DNA of 64,000 nt from an uncultured Clostridia bacterium (GTDB taxonomy: Bacteria; Bacillota; Clostridia; Oscillospirales; Ruminococcaceae), in contig CALWNQ010000005.1 in the NCBI GenBank assembly GCA_944382875.1, positions 81,998 through 145,997 of the forward strand, written 5' to 3'. A model generated the notes under the pieces. The model had not been told where the DNA came from and did not search any database. It saw nothing but the letters and a program-made list of their open reading frames with translations. A program made the translations under genes and the position numbers. Shown here in pieces: positions 52,861 to 61,755 of this stretch. The first letter of the stretch is position 1. Every line of letters begins with the position of its first letter.

Positions 52861-54546
52861 TTATTCAGCAGCAGCTGCCCAACGATCGTAAGAAGCCTGG
52901 TAGATTTCGAGCATACGGTCGATTCCCATGCCTTTGTAGCCTTCGACATAAGCATCCCACTCGTCAAAGCTCTTGTCGCCGGTGATGAATTTCGCGTTGT
53001 TCTCGGTCATGTATTTCGCCAGGTCGGTCGACAGAACGTCCAATTCCGCCTGCTCATCTTCTGTAAAGTACATGTCGGGAAGAACCAGTTTGGCGTACGG
53101 GTTCAGGTTCTTTTCGCTCCAAGCGATACGAGCCTGCTGCTGTACGTCATCCCACGCACCTTCGGTAGTCGGACGAACCCATTTCGGGCAAGCAACGCCG
53201 CAGTCCGGGGTGATTTCGCCGCCGCGAACTTCTTCTACGTTACGGCCGTCTTCAGGCTGGATGTAAACAGCCAGATCAGGATTGTTGGGAGAGGGTTCCC
53301 AGATGTGGCCTTCGGGACCGTAGTGGATCAGCCAGGAGCCTTCTTCGCTGTACAGGTAGTCAACCCAGCGCATCATCGCGATGGCGGTTTCTTCGGAGCA
53401 TTTATCGGTCAGTGCAAAGGTGCCCTGAGAAAGTCCGGTGCCGCAAACGGTGGTCTGTTCGGGGTTCACTTCGCTCGAAAGGGCGGGCATTACAGGATAG
53501 GTTGCTTCTTTTTCAACGCTTTCCATGTTGCCGAATACAAAGCGGGGCAGCGCGTGGAAGCCTGCGCCGACTCTGCCTTCCGCACCTTTGGCCTGCGCTT
53601 CGGCAGCGCCGGTGACGAAGCAGTCATTGTCGATCAGTTTTTCCGCGTACAGGTCGTGGATGTACTGCATACCGACTTTGGCGTTGTCATCGATCATGCC
53701 GTAATGGATGGTGCCGGCGTCATCTACATAGAAAGAGGGAGAAAGTACGCCGAACCACGGCAGCATATTGTTGTAAAGGGACATGCCTTTGTTCGCGTCG
53801 TCGAAAATAACGAACGGAACTTCGTCCGCTTCGCCGTTGCCGTTGGGATCCTCGTCGCGGAACCGGGTGAGCAGCTCTTTAAAGCCTTCGGTTGTGGTGG
53901 GCAGATCGTCGTCCGCCACGCCCAGCGCATCCATCCACTCTTTGTTCACCCACATAGCGGTTGCTTTCAGCGGGCCGTTGGTCGCAATCTGCGCAATGGC
54001 GTAGATGTGGCCGTCCGGCGCGGTCATCGAGTTGCGAACGCCGGGGTTGGCTTCAAACGCGGCCAAGAGGTTGGGGCAATACTGATCGATCAGATCTTCC
54101 AGCGGAAGCAGGATGCCCTGAGAGCCGTATTTCACCTGCTGATCACGGGAAAGGTTGGTGCCGAACATGACTTCCGGATAGGTGCCGCCGTTCAACGCCA
54201 GGTTTTTCTTTTCTTCCAAAACCTCGGAGGCGGGGGTGTCAAACTCGAACGAGATGTTGGTCATATCTTCCATGATCTGGAAAAATTCCATCTGGTCCCA
54301 GTCGCCGTGAATCGCCGCTTTTTGGCCCATCATGGTAACGGTAATCGGATCTTCCACGATCGGATCATAGCCTTCCAGGTTAATGCCGTCTACCGTTGCG
54401 GTTTCAGTTTCACTTTCGGTGCCGGAAGTTTCTGTGGAAGAAGTTTTGCTTTCTTCCGCAGTGGAACTGCCGTCATCGCCGCCGCAGGATGCCAGGGTGC
54501 TCATGGCCAGAAGACCGGCCAGCAATAAGGTGGTGATACGCTTCAT
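52861..54546 (-). CDS. Solute-binding lipoprotein 2 of the tandem trio
   Basis: 561 aa from the ATG at 54546; the ATG 3 nt earlier is as possible. Lipobox STLASC. Same domain plan as its neighbours: acidic spacer, INLEGYDPIVEDPITVTMMG, calcium-loop-like DPNGNGEADEVPF and a long conserved C-terminal half. It is nearly identical in DNA to the copy at 54620-56308 over the first 130 codons, so the duplication is recent or kept similar by exchange. The differences lie mainly in segments between the conserved blocks, which may form the binding site. Confidence 0.87.
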   Translation of the reverse strand: MKRITTLLLAGLLAMSTLASCGGDDGSSTAEESKTSSTETSGTESETETATVDGINLEGYDPIVEDPITVTMMGQKAAIHGDWDQMEFFQIMEDMTNISFEFDTPASEVLEEKKNLALNGGTYPEVMFGTNLSRDQQVKYGSQGILLPLEDLIDQYCPNLLAAFEANPGVRNSMTAPDGHIYAIAQIATNGPLKATAMWVNKEWMDALGVADDDLPTTTEGFKELLTRFRDEDPNGNGEADEVPFVIFDDANKGMSLYNNMLPWFGVLSPSFYVDDAGTIHYGMIDDNAKVGMQYIHDLYAEKLIDNDCFVTGAAEAQAKGAEGRVGAGFHALPRFVFGNMESVEKEATYPVMPALSSEVNPEQTTVCGTGLSQGTFALTDKCSEETAIAMMRWVDYLYSEEGSWLIHYGPEGHIWEPSPNNPDLAVYIQPEDGRNVEEVRGGEITPDCGVACPKWVRPTTEGAWDDVQQQARIAWSEKNLNPYAKLVLPDMYFTEDEQAELDVLSTDLAKYMTENNAKFITGDKSFDEWDAYVEGYKGMGIDRMLEIYQASYDRWAAAAE

Positions 54547-54619
54547 CATTCATTCTCCTTTATTCATCCGGAATAGTTCCCTGCCGGATACTATTCCGGG
54601 TGGTAATACATAAGTTTTG

Positions 54620-56308
54620 TTACTGTGCGGATGCCGCCCAGCGGTCGTAGGACGCCTGGTAGATTTCGATCATACGGTCTACACCCATGCTCTCAAATCC
54701 GGCAACATACGAATCCCACTCGTCAAAGCTCTTGTCACCGGTGACGAATTTCGCGTTGTTCTCGGTCATGTATTTCGCCAGGTCGGTCGACAGAATGTCC
54801 AATTCGGCCTGTTCATCGGTGGTGAAGTACATATCCGGCAAGGTCAGCTTCGCATACGGCCACATATTCTTGTCAACCCATGCGATACGAGCCTGCTGCT
54901 GAACATCGTCCCATGCAGCCTCGGTGGTGTCACGCACCCATTTCGGGCAGGCAACGCCGCAGTCCGGGGTGATTTCGCCGCCGCGAACCTCTTCGGTGTT
55001 ACGGCCGTCTTCAGGCTGAATGTATACGTTCAGATCAGGATTGTTGGGAGAGGGTTCCCAGATGTGGCCTTCGGGGCCGTAGTGGATCAGCCAGGAGCCT
55101 TCTTCGGTGTAGAGGTAATCCAGCCAACGCATCATGGCAATCTGGACTTCCTCGGAGCACTTGTCGGTCAGCGCAAAGGTGCCCTGCGAAATACCGGTAC
55201 CTTTGGTAGTGGTCTGTTCGGGATTTACTTCGCTCGAAAGGGCGGGCATGCAGGGGTAAGTTGCTTCCTTTTCAATATCCATGTTGCCGAATACAAAGCG
55301 GGGCAGCGCGTGGAACCCTGCGCCGACTCTGCCTTCCGCACCCTTTGCCTGCGCTTCAGCAGCGCCGGTGACGAAGCAGTCGTTATCAATCAATTTTTCT
55401 GCGTACAGGTCGTGGATGTACTGCATACCAACTTTGGCGTTGTCTTCCAGCATACCGTAATGAATGGTGCCGGCATCGTCAACATAGAAGGAAGGAGAAA
55501 GCACACCGAACCACGGCAGCATCTGATTGTAGAGGGACATACCCTTGTTGGCGTCGTCGAAAATTACAAACGGAACCTCATCCGCTTCGCCGTTGCCATT
55601 AGGATCCTCGTCGCGGAACCGGGTGAGCAGCTCTTTAAAGCCTTCGGTCGTGGTGGGCAGATCATCGTCCGCAACGCCGAGCTTCTGGAGCCATTCCTCG
55701 TTTACCCACATCGAACCGGTCAAAGCGATTGGAGCAGTGGTGATCTGCGCCATCGCGTAGATGTGGCCGTCCGGCGCGGTGATGGACTCACGGAAGCCGG
55801 GGTTTGCCTCGAAGCATTCGAGAATTGCCGGGCAATACTGATCGATCAGATCTTCCAGCGGAAGCAGGATGCCCTGAGAGCCGTATTTCACCTGCTGGTC
55901 ACGGGAAAGGTTGGTGCCGAACATGACTTCCGGATAGGTGCCGCCGTTCAGCGCCAGGTTCTTCTTTTCTTCCAGAACCTCAGAAGCAGGAGTGTCAAAC
56001 TCAAATCCGATGTTGGTCATTTCCTGCATAATGGAGAAGAATTCCATGTCTTTCCATTCACCATGGATGGCCGCTTTTTGGCCCATCATGGTGACAGTGA
56101 TGGGATCCTCTACGATCGGATCATAGCCTTCCAGGTTAATGCCGTCTACCGTTGCGGTTTCTGTTTCACTTTCGGTGCCGGAAGTTTCTGTGGAAGAAGT
56201 TTTGCTTTCTTCCGCAGTGGAACTGCCGTCATCGCCGCCGCAGGATGCCAACGTACTGACCGCCATGATACCAGCGAGAAGCATCGTCAGAAGTTTCCTT
56301 TTTTTCAT
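54620..56308 (-). CDS. Solute-binding lipoprotein 3 of the tandem trio
   Basis: 562 aa from the ATG at 56308, chosen because GGAGTG is 8 nt upstream; earlier in-frame ATGs lack this. Signal peptide MKKRKLLTMLLAGIM with lipobox STLASC. The mature part follows the same plan as copy 2. This copy is closest to the permease genes, in the position usual for the main binding protein of such operons. Confidence 0.87.
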   Translation of the reverse strand: MKKRKLLTMLLAGIMAVSTLASCGGDDGSSTAEESKTSSTETSGTESETETATVDGINLEGYDPIVEDPITVTMMGQKAAIHGEWKDMEFFSIMQEMTNIGFEFDTPASEVLEEKKNLALNGGTYPEVMFGTNLSRDQQVKYGSQGILLPLEDLIDQYCPAILECFEANPGFRESITAPDGHIYAMAQITTAPIALTGSMWVNEEWLQKLGVADDDLPTTTEGFKELLTRFRDEDPNGNGEADEVPFVIFDDANKGMSLYNQMLPWFGVLSPSFYVDDAGTIHYGMLEDNAKVGMQYIHDLYAEKLIDNDCFVTGAAEAQAKGAEGRVGAGFHALPRFVFGNMDIEKEATYPCMPALSSEVNPEQTTTKGTGISQGTFALTDKCSEEVQIAMMRWLDYLYTEEGSWLIHYGPEGHIWEPSPNNPDLNVYIQPEDGRNTEEVRGGEITPDCGVACPKWVRDTTEAAWDDVQQQARIAWVDKNMWPYAKLTLPDMYFTTDEQAELDILSTDLAKYMTENNAKFVTGDKSFDEWDSYVAGFESMGVDRMIEIYQASYDRWAASAQ

Positions 56309-56354
56309 ACACATTTCACTCCATTCCATTGTTGAAATATCAGTTACAAGGAGA

Positions 56355-57272
56355 TTAACCCTTGATCGAACCAACCATAACGCCCTTTACAAAGAAACGC
56401 TGCAAGAACGGATACACGCAGATGATGGGAAGGGTGGAAACCACCATGATGGAATATTTAATGATACCGGCCAGCCGCTGCTGCTCTGCGATGGACTGTG
56501 CCTCGGTGGAGGTGATGGTCTGACCGTTAGTGTCCATCTGGGTGATGATAATCAGCTCGCGCAGGAATACCTGCAGCGGGAATTTATTACGGTCACTCAG
56601 GAAAATCATTTCATTGAAGTAGCTGTTCCAGTGGCCAACACCGTAGAACAGCGCCATAACCGCAATAATCGGAGCCGACAGCGGCAGGATGATTTTGAAG
56701 AATTTCATAAAGGTGCTGCATCCGTCGATTTCAGCTGCCTCTTCCAGACCGTCCGGGATAGTGGTCTCCAGGAAGGTGCGGGTGATGATGATGTTCCAGA
56801 TCGAAGCCGCGGTCGGGAGCAGAACTGCCCAGATGGTGTCCAGCAGAAGCAGGGTTTTCACCAGCATGTAAAGCGGGATCAGACCGCCGCTGAAGAACAT
56901 CGTGAACAGGAACAGGAAGTTAAAGAACTTCCGCCCCGGCAAGCTCTTTTTGGCCAGCGCATATGCACAGGGGATGGTGACCGCCAAATTCAAAAGGGTG
57001 CCAAAAACGGTGTAGAAGATGGTGTTTCGGTAACCGATCCAAATATCAGAGTTCGCAAACACGCGATTATAACCATCCAGAGTAAAGCCAATCGGCCACA
57101 GCCACATCTTGCCCGAGTTTACCATATTCGGGTCACTAATCGAGGCGCTGACAACAAAAATCAGCGGATACAAAGTGATAATCGTGACAATAATCAGAAA
57201 AATCGTATTAAAGATATTGAATACAAGATCGCCTTTTGACGAACGGATCCTGTTTTTTACTGCTGCACTCAT
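56355..57272 (-). CDS. ABC sugar permease, YtcP-like (second permease)
   Basis: 305 aa with about six membrane helices. The EAA loop that contacts the ATPase is LEEAAEIDGCSTFMKFFKI, followed by LP. It belongs to the CUT1 family subgroup with YtcP and pairs with the LplB-like permease 15 nt upstream. No ATPase gene is in the operon, so a shared MsmX-type ATPase is expected (known for this family). AGGGGG precedes the ATG. Confidence 0.9.
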   Translation of the reverse strand: MSAAVKNRIRSSKGDLVFNIFNTIFLIIVTIITLYPLIFVVSASISDPNMVNSGKMWLWPIGFTLDGYNRVFANSDIWIGYRNTIFYTVFGTLLNLAVTIPCAYALAKKSLPGRKFFNFLFLFTMFFSGGLIPLYMLVKTLLLLDTIWAVLLPTAASIWNIIITRTFLETTIPDGLEEAAEIDGCSTFMKFFKIILPLSAPIIAVMALFYGVGHWNSYFNEMIFLSDRNKFPLQVFLRELIIITQMDTNGQTITSTEAQSIAEQQRLAGIIKYSIMVVSTLPIICVYPFLQRFFVKGVMVGSIKG

Positions 57273-57287
57273 GTTCCGTTCCCCCTT

Positions 57288-58247
57288 TTACCAAAGCGAT
57301 GTTTCGTTCAATTTGCGTGCAATTGTATTTACAATAATAAGTAAAACCAGGTTGACAACCGAGTTGAACAAACCGACTGCTGTTGAGAAGCTGTACTGTG
57401 CGCTCACCAAACCGGTTTTGTAAACATAGGTGGAAATAACCTCGGAGGTTGCGGTGTTCAGCGGGCTCTGCAGCAGGTAAATCTTTTCATAACCAACCGA
57501 CAGAAGGCTGCCGCTGTTTAAGATCAGCATGATAACCATTGTCGGGAAGATCGCCGGAATGTTAACATACCAGATTTTCTGCATCCGGGAAGCACCATCC
57601 AAAGTTGCTGCTTCCAAAAGTTCCGGGCTGACACCCGAAAGCGCCGCGATGTAAATAACGCTCCCCCATCCGGTTCCCTGCCAGATGCCTGACCAGACAT
57701 AGATGGATGGGAACATGTTTTCTTTACTTAAAAACGGGATTGCTTCGCCGCCCAGCGCGGTGATAAACTTGTTAATGATACCGGTTGACGGGTTCAAGAA
57801 AGCAATCAGCATACCGCACATAACTACTGTTGAAATGAAGTACGGCGCATAGGTGATGGTCTGTACCGTCTTTTTAAACATATCATTCTTGACTTCGTTG
57901 AGCGAAAGCGCCAGAATAATCGGAAACGGGAATCCCGCGATCAAGCCGTAAACGCTGATAACCAGTGTATTCCGGATCAGATCCCAAAAATATACGCCCT
58001 TGAAGAAACGGACAAAATGGTCAAACCCAACCCATGGGCTGCCCCAAATTCCTTTGTTTGCGATAAAGTTTCGGAACGCAATCTGCGCGCCGTACATTGG
58101 CCCATAGCAGAATATTAAAAAGTACGCGAGCGCCGGCAGCAATAATATGTAGTACTGCCAGTAATCCCGCAGACCTTTTACAAAACGCTGGCCAAGACTC
58201 TTTTTGCGTTTTGTCCCGCTTGCGGGTGCTGCTTTTGTTTGAGTCAT
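57288..58247 (-). CDS. ABC sugar permease, LplB-like (first permease)
   Basis: 319 aa from the ATG at 58247, which follows GGAGGGGAATG; an open frame continues to 58373 but includes the promoter. Six membrane helices; the N-terminal block YILLLPALAYFLIFCYGPMY and the EAA loop LLEAATLDGASRMQKIWYVN with IP are typical of LplB. It starts the operon that ends with the GH92 gene. Confidence 0.9.
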   Translation of the reverse strand: MTQTKAAPASGTKRKKSLGQRFVKGLRDYWQYYILLLPALAYFLIFCYGPMYGAQIAFRNFIANKGIWGSPWVGFDHFVRFFKGVYFWDLIRNTLVISVYGLIAGFPFPIILALSLNEVKNDMFKKTVQTITYAPYFISTVVMCGMLIAFLNPSTGIINKFITALGGEAIPFLSKENMFPSIYVWSGIWQGTGWGSVIYIAALSGVSPELLEAATLDGASRMQKIWYVNIPAIFPTMVIMLILNSGSLLSVGYEKIYLLQSPLNTATSEVISTYVYKTGLVSAQYSFSTAVGLFNSVVNLVLLIIVNTIARKLNETSLW

Positions 58248-58344
58248 AATCCATTCCCCTCCTGCTTTGGTCAAAACAATTTTGAATGATTTGCTAATTT
58301 TTGTTTTGAGTTTCTGGTAATTTTGTTGTCTTTTACAATTCAAA

Positions 58345-58373
58345 ATTATATCACGGCTGTACTTTTCTGTCAA
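58345..58373 (-). promoter_or_regulatory. Promoter of the mannoside uptake operon
   Basis: On the minus strand a consensus TTGACA (58368-58373), a 17-nt spacer and TATAAT (58345-58350). With both boxes this good, repression rather than activation is the likely control, which is an inference. Confidence 0.85.
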
Positions 58374-58704
58374 TTATGGAAAAATATTCTGATTGTGCGC
58401 GATTTTTTGTTACGTTTTGTTATAAGGATAAAATTTGCGAACTAAATGGCCTTTATTTTCTTTTTTTGCGAATTGAAAAAATTACAAAAAATTCACAAAA
58501 GTGCGCAATCCAAACACTTTATAACAATATGTTTTAATTCCTGAATCTTCCCTTTTTTTTCACATTCTTTTCACCATTTCTTCACGATTTTTCTTATATA
58601 TTTCATAATCATTTGTTATGGTATATCAAATATGCTTCGCACACCAAAAATAGAAAGGTTTTCGTAAAATTCCAATGCAGCGGCACTTTTTTCGATGGCT
58701 GCTG
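58374..58704. other. AT-rich spacer between divergent promoters
   Basis: No gene is seen. It is AT-rich with A and T runs. Short frames in it overlap the bioY promoter and lack ribosome binding sites. It may hold the operator for the sugar operon, but I find no clear dyad. Confidence 0.4.
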
Positions 58705-58733
58705 TTGACAAAAAATCGCTCCCCTGTTATAAT
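58705..58733 (+). promoter_or_regulatory. Promoter of bioY
   Basis: Perfect TTGACA (58705-58710), a 17-nt spacer and a perfect TATAAT (58728-58733). Confidence 0.85.
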
Positions 58734-58764
58734 GTTAACTGTAATATTTATAAAGGTTAATACA
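58733..58764 (+). promoter_or_regulatory. BirA-type operator at bioY
   Basis: TGTTAACT (58733-58740) and GGTTAATACA (58755-58764) form an imperfect inverted repeat with a 14-nt spacer, like the BirA box of Firmicutes. It begins at the last base of the -10 box and covers the start of transcription, as a repressor site should. Biotin-loaded BirA would block bioY. Confidence 0.75.
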
Positions 58765-58777
58765 GGAGAAATCCCCC

Positions 58778-59332
58778 ATGGAACAGCAAACCCGCAAAAC
58801 CCTTTCCCACCAATCGGTAGTGCTGCTGATCTTAACAGCGCTCTTCGCCGCCCTCACCGGCATCTGCTCCCAGCTTGCCATCCCGATGCCGGGGCTGGTC
58901 CCCATCTCGCTCGCTTCCTTCGCCTGCTATCTCGCAGCCGTCATCCTCCCCTGGAAGCAGGCCTTTGCAAGCCAGCTCGTCTACATCCTGCTCGGAGCGG
59001 TCGGCGTGCCGGTCTTTTCGGGGTTTGGTACCCTGAGCCGGCTGATCGGACCGACCGGCGGCTACATCGTGGGATATGCCCTCTGCGCACTGACGGCGGG
59101 ACTGATCCTCTCCTTTGCCGGCCGGAAATTCTGGATAAGCTGCCTGGCTCTTGCGGCCGGAACCGCTCTGCTCTACCTGGTGGGGACGGTTTGGTACATG
59201 CTCCAAAGCGGCAGCGCCCTTGTCCCGGCCCTTCTCGCCTGCGTCGTGCCCTTCCTGATCGGCGACGTCATCAAAATCGCGGCGGCTTCGTTCCTTGGCG
59301 GACAGATCCGCCGGCGTCTTGCCCAAAAATAA
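58778..59332 (+). CDS. bioY: Biotin transporter BioY
   Basis: 184 aa with about six membrane helices. BioY is the biotin-binding S component of ECF transporters. LTALFAALTGICSQLAIPMP and the later GAVGVPVFSGFGTLSRLIGPTGGYIVGY are diagnostic. AcfA/EcfT partners are not in the window. The BirA-type operator supports the assignment. AGGAGAAATCC precedes the ATG. Confidence 0.95.
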   Translation: MEQQTRKTLSHQSVVLLILTALFAALTGICSQLAIPMPGLVPISLASFACYLAAVILPWKQAFASQLVYILLGAVGVPVFSGFGTLSRLIGPTGGYIVGYALCALTAGLILSFAGRKFWISCLALAAGTALLYLVGTVWYMLQSGSALVPALLACVVPFLIGDVIKIAAASFLGGQIRRRLAQK

Positions 59333-59338
59333 AAAAAT

Positions 59339-59378
59339 CGGGGCGGCTTCCCCAAAAAGGAGGCCGTCCCGGTTTCTT
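59339..59378 (+). terminator. Terminator of bioY
   Basis: CGGGGCGGCTTCC pairs with GGAGGCCGTCCCG in plus-strand RNA (two wobbles), followed by TTTCTTTT. The converging dehydrogenase gene ends right behind it. Confidence 0.75.
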
Positions 59379-60548
59379 TTATTTGCTGTTGTAGGTTCCG
59401 GAGGTATCGGCGAAAACAGGGCCGGTATCCTCTTTGCGGCGGGAAGTTTTCACCCGCTTCATCAGCTCTTCATAGAAGAGGTCGTCGTCAAACGGCAGCT
59501 CGACCGCCCTGCCGAGCCAGGCCGAAAGGTGCATTGCGTTGGAGATGGTGAGGCCGTTGATGCCCTCGGTGCCCTCGGCGACGAGCGGCGTCCCGTGGAG
59601 GATTTTGCCCGCAAAGGCGTTGAGCACCCCGACATGCTGCTCGTTGCGGCCGTCGGTTTCCACCTCGGAGAACTCCGCTTTCGGGCAGCCGAACGGCACC
59701 TTGTTGGTGGCGGAAAATTCCTGTTCCAGCATCTCGTTTTTCCAGAGATAGAGCTTATCGTTCTCGCTGACCAGCTTGCCGCCGTCAAAGTCGATCTCAA
59801 AGCGGTTGGTGCCGGGTGCGTCGCCGGTTGTGGTGATAAAGACGCCGGTTGCGCCGTTGGGATACTCGACAAAGGCGGTCACATCGTCCTCAACCTCGAT
59901 GTCGTGCCATTTGCCGAACTGCAGGTGTGCATCGACTTTAGAAGGCATGCCGCAGATCCACTGCCACAGGTCGAGGTTGTGCGGACACTGATTGAGGAGC
60001 ACGCCGCCGCCTTCTCCCGACCAGGTGGCGCGCCAGGCGCCCGAATCGTAGTAGGCCTGCGGACGGTACCAGTTGGTGATGAGCCAGTTGGTCCGGCGGA
60101 TAGCGCCCAGTTCCCCGCTCTCGACGATTTCTTTCATCTTGCGGTAGATGTGGTTGGTACGCTGATTGAACATCATGCCGAAGACGACGCCGGCTTTTTC
60201 GGCCGCCGCGTTCATCTCTTTGACCTGCCGGGTGTAAACGCCGGCCGGCTTTTCGGACATGACGTGGAGTTTCCGCTCAAACGCCTTGATGGCATAAACC
60301 GGGTGGAAGTAGTGCGGCACCGCGATCAGAACCGCGTCGATCAGCCCGGAATCCATCATATCCTCGGCGTTGTCGAAAAGGGCAAGCCCCTCGCCCGCTG
60401 TTTCCTTTGCCCAGTCGAGCCGGGCGGGGTTGATGTCGGCGACCGCCGTGACCTTGATTTCGGGGCAGAGCTTTTTCACCTCGATATTCTGGAGGTGTCC
60501 GCTTCCCATATTGCCGACGCCGATGATGCCAAGTCTTACCTGTTCCAT
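59379..60548 (-). CDS. Gfo/Idh/MocA family NAD(P)-dependent oxidoreductase
   Basis: 389 aa. N-terminal Rossmann motif GIIGVGNMGSGHL; EKPAG with the catalytic-site Lys of the family (HVMSEKPAGVYTRQ); and GGVLLNQCPHNLDLWQWICG, which holds the conserved Asp/His-type pair. These enzymes oxidise sugars, inositols or similar polyols. It lies 15 nt downstream of a TIM-barrel isomerase gene, a pairing common in inositol-like or rare sugar breakdown. Substrate unknown. Confidence 0.88.
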   Translation of the reverse strand: MEQVRLGIIGVGNMGSGHLQNIEVKKLCPEIKVTAVADINPARLDWAKETAGEGLALFDNAEDMMDSGLIDAVLIAVPHYFHPVYAIKAFERKLHVMSEKPAGVYTRQVKEMNAAAEKAGVVFGMMFNQRTNHIYRKMKEIVESGELGAIRRTNWLITNWYRPQAYYDSGAWRATWSGEGGGVLLNQCPHNLDLWQWICGMPSKVDAHLQFGKWHDIEVEDDVTAFVEYPNGATGVFITTTGDAPGTNRFEIDFDGGKLVSENDKLYLWKNEMLEQEFSATNKVPFGCPKAEFSEVETDGRNEQHVGVLNAFAGKILHGTPLVAEGTEGINGLTISNAMHLSAWLGRAVELPFDDDLFYEELMKRVKTSRRKEDTGPVFADTSGTYNSK

Positions 60549-60563
60549 ACCGTTCTTCCTTTC

Positions 60564-61325
60564 TTATTCGAGTCCCATTTTGAGCAGTGTTTCCCGGCTC
60601 TTTGCCAGGCAGGAGAAGGGATCGGCTCCGCCGCAGTCGTCCTGCTCCACCAAGACAAACCGGGTGCCGCCGGCCTGACAGGCCGCCAGGAACCGCTTAA
60701 AATTGATGTTTCCTTCTCCAATATAAGCCATCTGCGGCTTGCCGCCCGCGACCTTCATATCCTTGACATGGACACAGTCGATCCGTCCGGCCAGCTTTTC
60801 GGCCCATTCGGCCGGATCGCCGCCGCCGTACTGCACCCAATAGCTGTCCAGCGTAAAGCCCATCAAATCGGCCGGGAACGCGCCGGCCAGCCGTTCGAGC
60901 AGGGTGATGCCGCCCGCCTTTTCAAACTCAAAGCCGTGGTTGTGATACATGAGCTTCATGCCGGCATCTTGGATTTTGCGGGCAGGCTCGGAGAAAACCT
61001 CGACAAACGCATCCAGTCCCGCCGGATTGGAAGCAAGCCCCCACGGCATCGAACCGATGCCGATGTACTCGCAGCCAAAGGTGCGGTGCTCCTCGATCAC
61101 CCGCTCGGTGTCATAAGCTACCCGGTCGGGGTTGGTGTGGGTGATGACGCAGGAAAGGCCGGTTTCGGCCAGCAAATCCCGCAGCCACGCCGCCTCAAAG
61201 GGGCAGGTGCCCGAAACCTGCACCGTTTTGTAGCCGATGGCCGCCACCTTGCGGAGCGTTTCGGCGAAATCCGCCGGATTCTGGGTGTAATCGCGGACCG
61301 TGTAAAGCTGTGCGCCGATCTGCAT
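60564..61325 (-). CDS. Sugar phosphate isomerase/epimerase family protein
   Basis: 253 aa from the ATG at 61325; an earlier in-frame TTG at 61331 is less likely. Xylose-isomerase-like TIM barrel: QIGAQLYTVRDY start, MYHNHGFEFEK, FTLDSYWVQYGG, CVHVKDMK and the metal-binding Glu in FVLVEQDDCGG. It probably acts on a keto-sugar or inositol derivative together with the dehydrogenase downstream. GGAG lies 10 nt before the start. Confidence 0.85.
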   Translation of the reverse strand: MQIGAQLYTVRDYTQNPADFAETLRKVAAIGYKTVQVSGTCPFEAAWLRDLLAETGLSCVITHTNPDRVAYDTERVIEEHRTFGCEYIGIGSMPWGLASNPAGLDAFVEVFSEPARKIQDAGMKLMYHNHGFEFEKAGGITLLERLAGAFPADLMGFTLDSYWVQYGGGDPAEWAEKLAGRIDCVHVKDMKVAGGKPQMAYIGEGNINFKRFLAACQAGGTRFVLVEQDDCGGADPFSCLAKSRETLLKMGLE

Positions 61326-61449
61326 AAACAAAAACTCCTTTCAGAGATAAAATCTCATTTTCCTTATCATACCGCATTTTGCCGCCCGCTTCCATAGTGT
61401 TTCCTTGCAGAAAAGATTGTGATTCTTGCAGAGATTTTTACCCCCGCCC

Positions 61450-61478
61450 TTGACTTCCCGGCTTCGGTCTGGTATCAT
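61450..61478 (+). promoter_or_regulatory. Promoter of the thioredoxin-CcdA operon
   Basis: TTGACT (61450-61455), a 17-nt spacer and TATCAT (61473-61478). Transcription would start a few bases before the hairpin-rich leader. Confidence 0.6.
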
Positions 61479-61490
61479 ATCAGTAACATT

Positions 61491-61696
61491 CAGGAGTTAG
61501 GGAATTTTACATGACTTTGTCATGCAGGGAACCCCTTGATAGGGTTCCCTACGGATAAACAGTCCACCGGACTGTTTATCCTACCCTCCTGATCTCTTAT
61601 GGTCTGGATTCCGTGTTCTGCGGAACGCGGCCAAAGGCGCTGCCGCCGTGAACTTTGTTCACGGAATGGAACTCCGCCGCCTTTTGAAAAAGGCGG
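61491..61696 (+). other. Hairpin-rich leader of the thioredoxin-CcdA operon
   Basis: At least five stem-loops lie in about 200 nt: CATGAC/GTCATG (61510-61524), AGGGAACCC/GGGTTCCCT (61526-61550), a perfect 13-bp stem GGATAAACAGTCC/GGACTGTTTATCC (61553-61581), CCGTGAAC/GTTCACGG (61646-61664) and one around 61676-61696 with CGCCTTTT/AAAAGGCG. The first three are enclosed by CAGGAG/CTCCTG (61491-61496 and 61586-61591), forming a four-way junction. It could be a regulatory RNA, or a mobile palindromic repeat inserted in the leader. Confidence 0.6.
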
Positions 61697-61755
61697 GCGA
61701 AAACTTTTCCTTTTGTCTCTCGTACAGCTCTATTTTTACAATCAGGAGGTAATTT

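Noticed and set aside
54617..56335. Long plus-strand frames opposite the solute-binding protein genes
   Set aside because: Antisense shadows; the minus-strand products have lipoboxes and conserved domains.
58675..59394. A plus-strand frame starting before bioY in another phase
   Set aside because: It contains the bioY promoter and operator and has no ribosome binding site; bioY itself is unmistakable.
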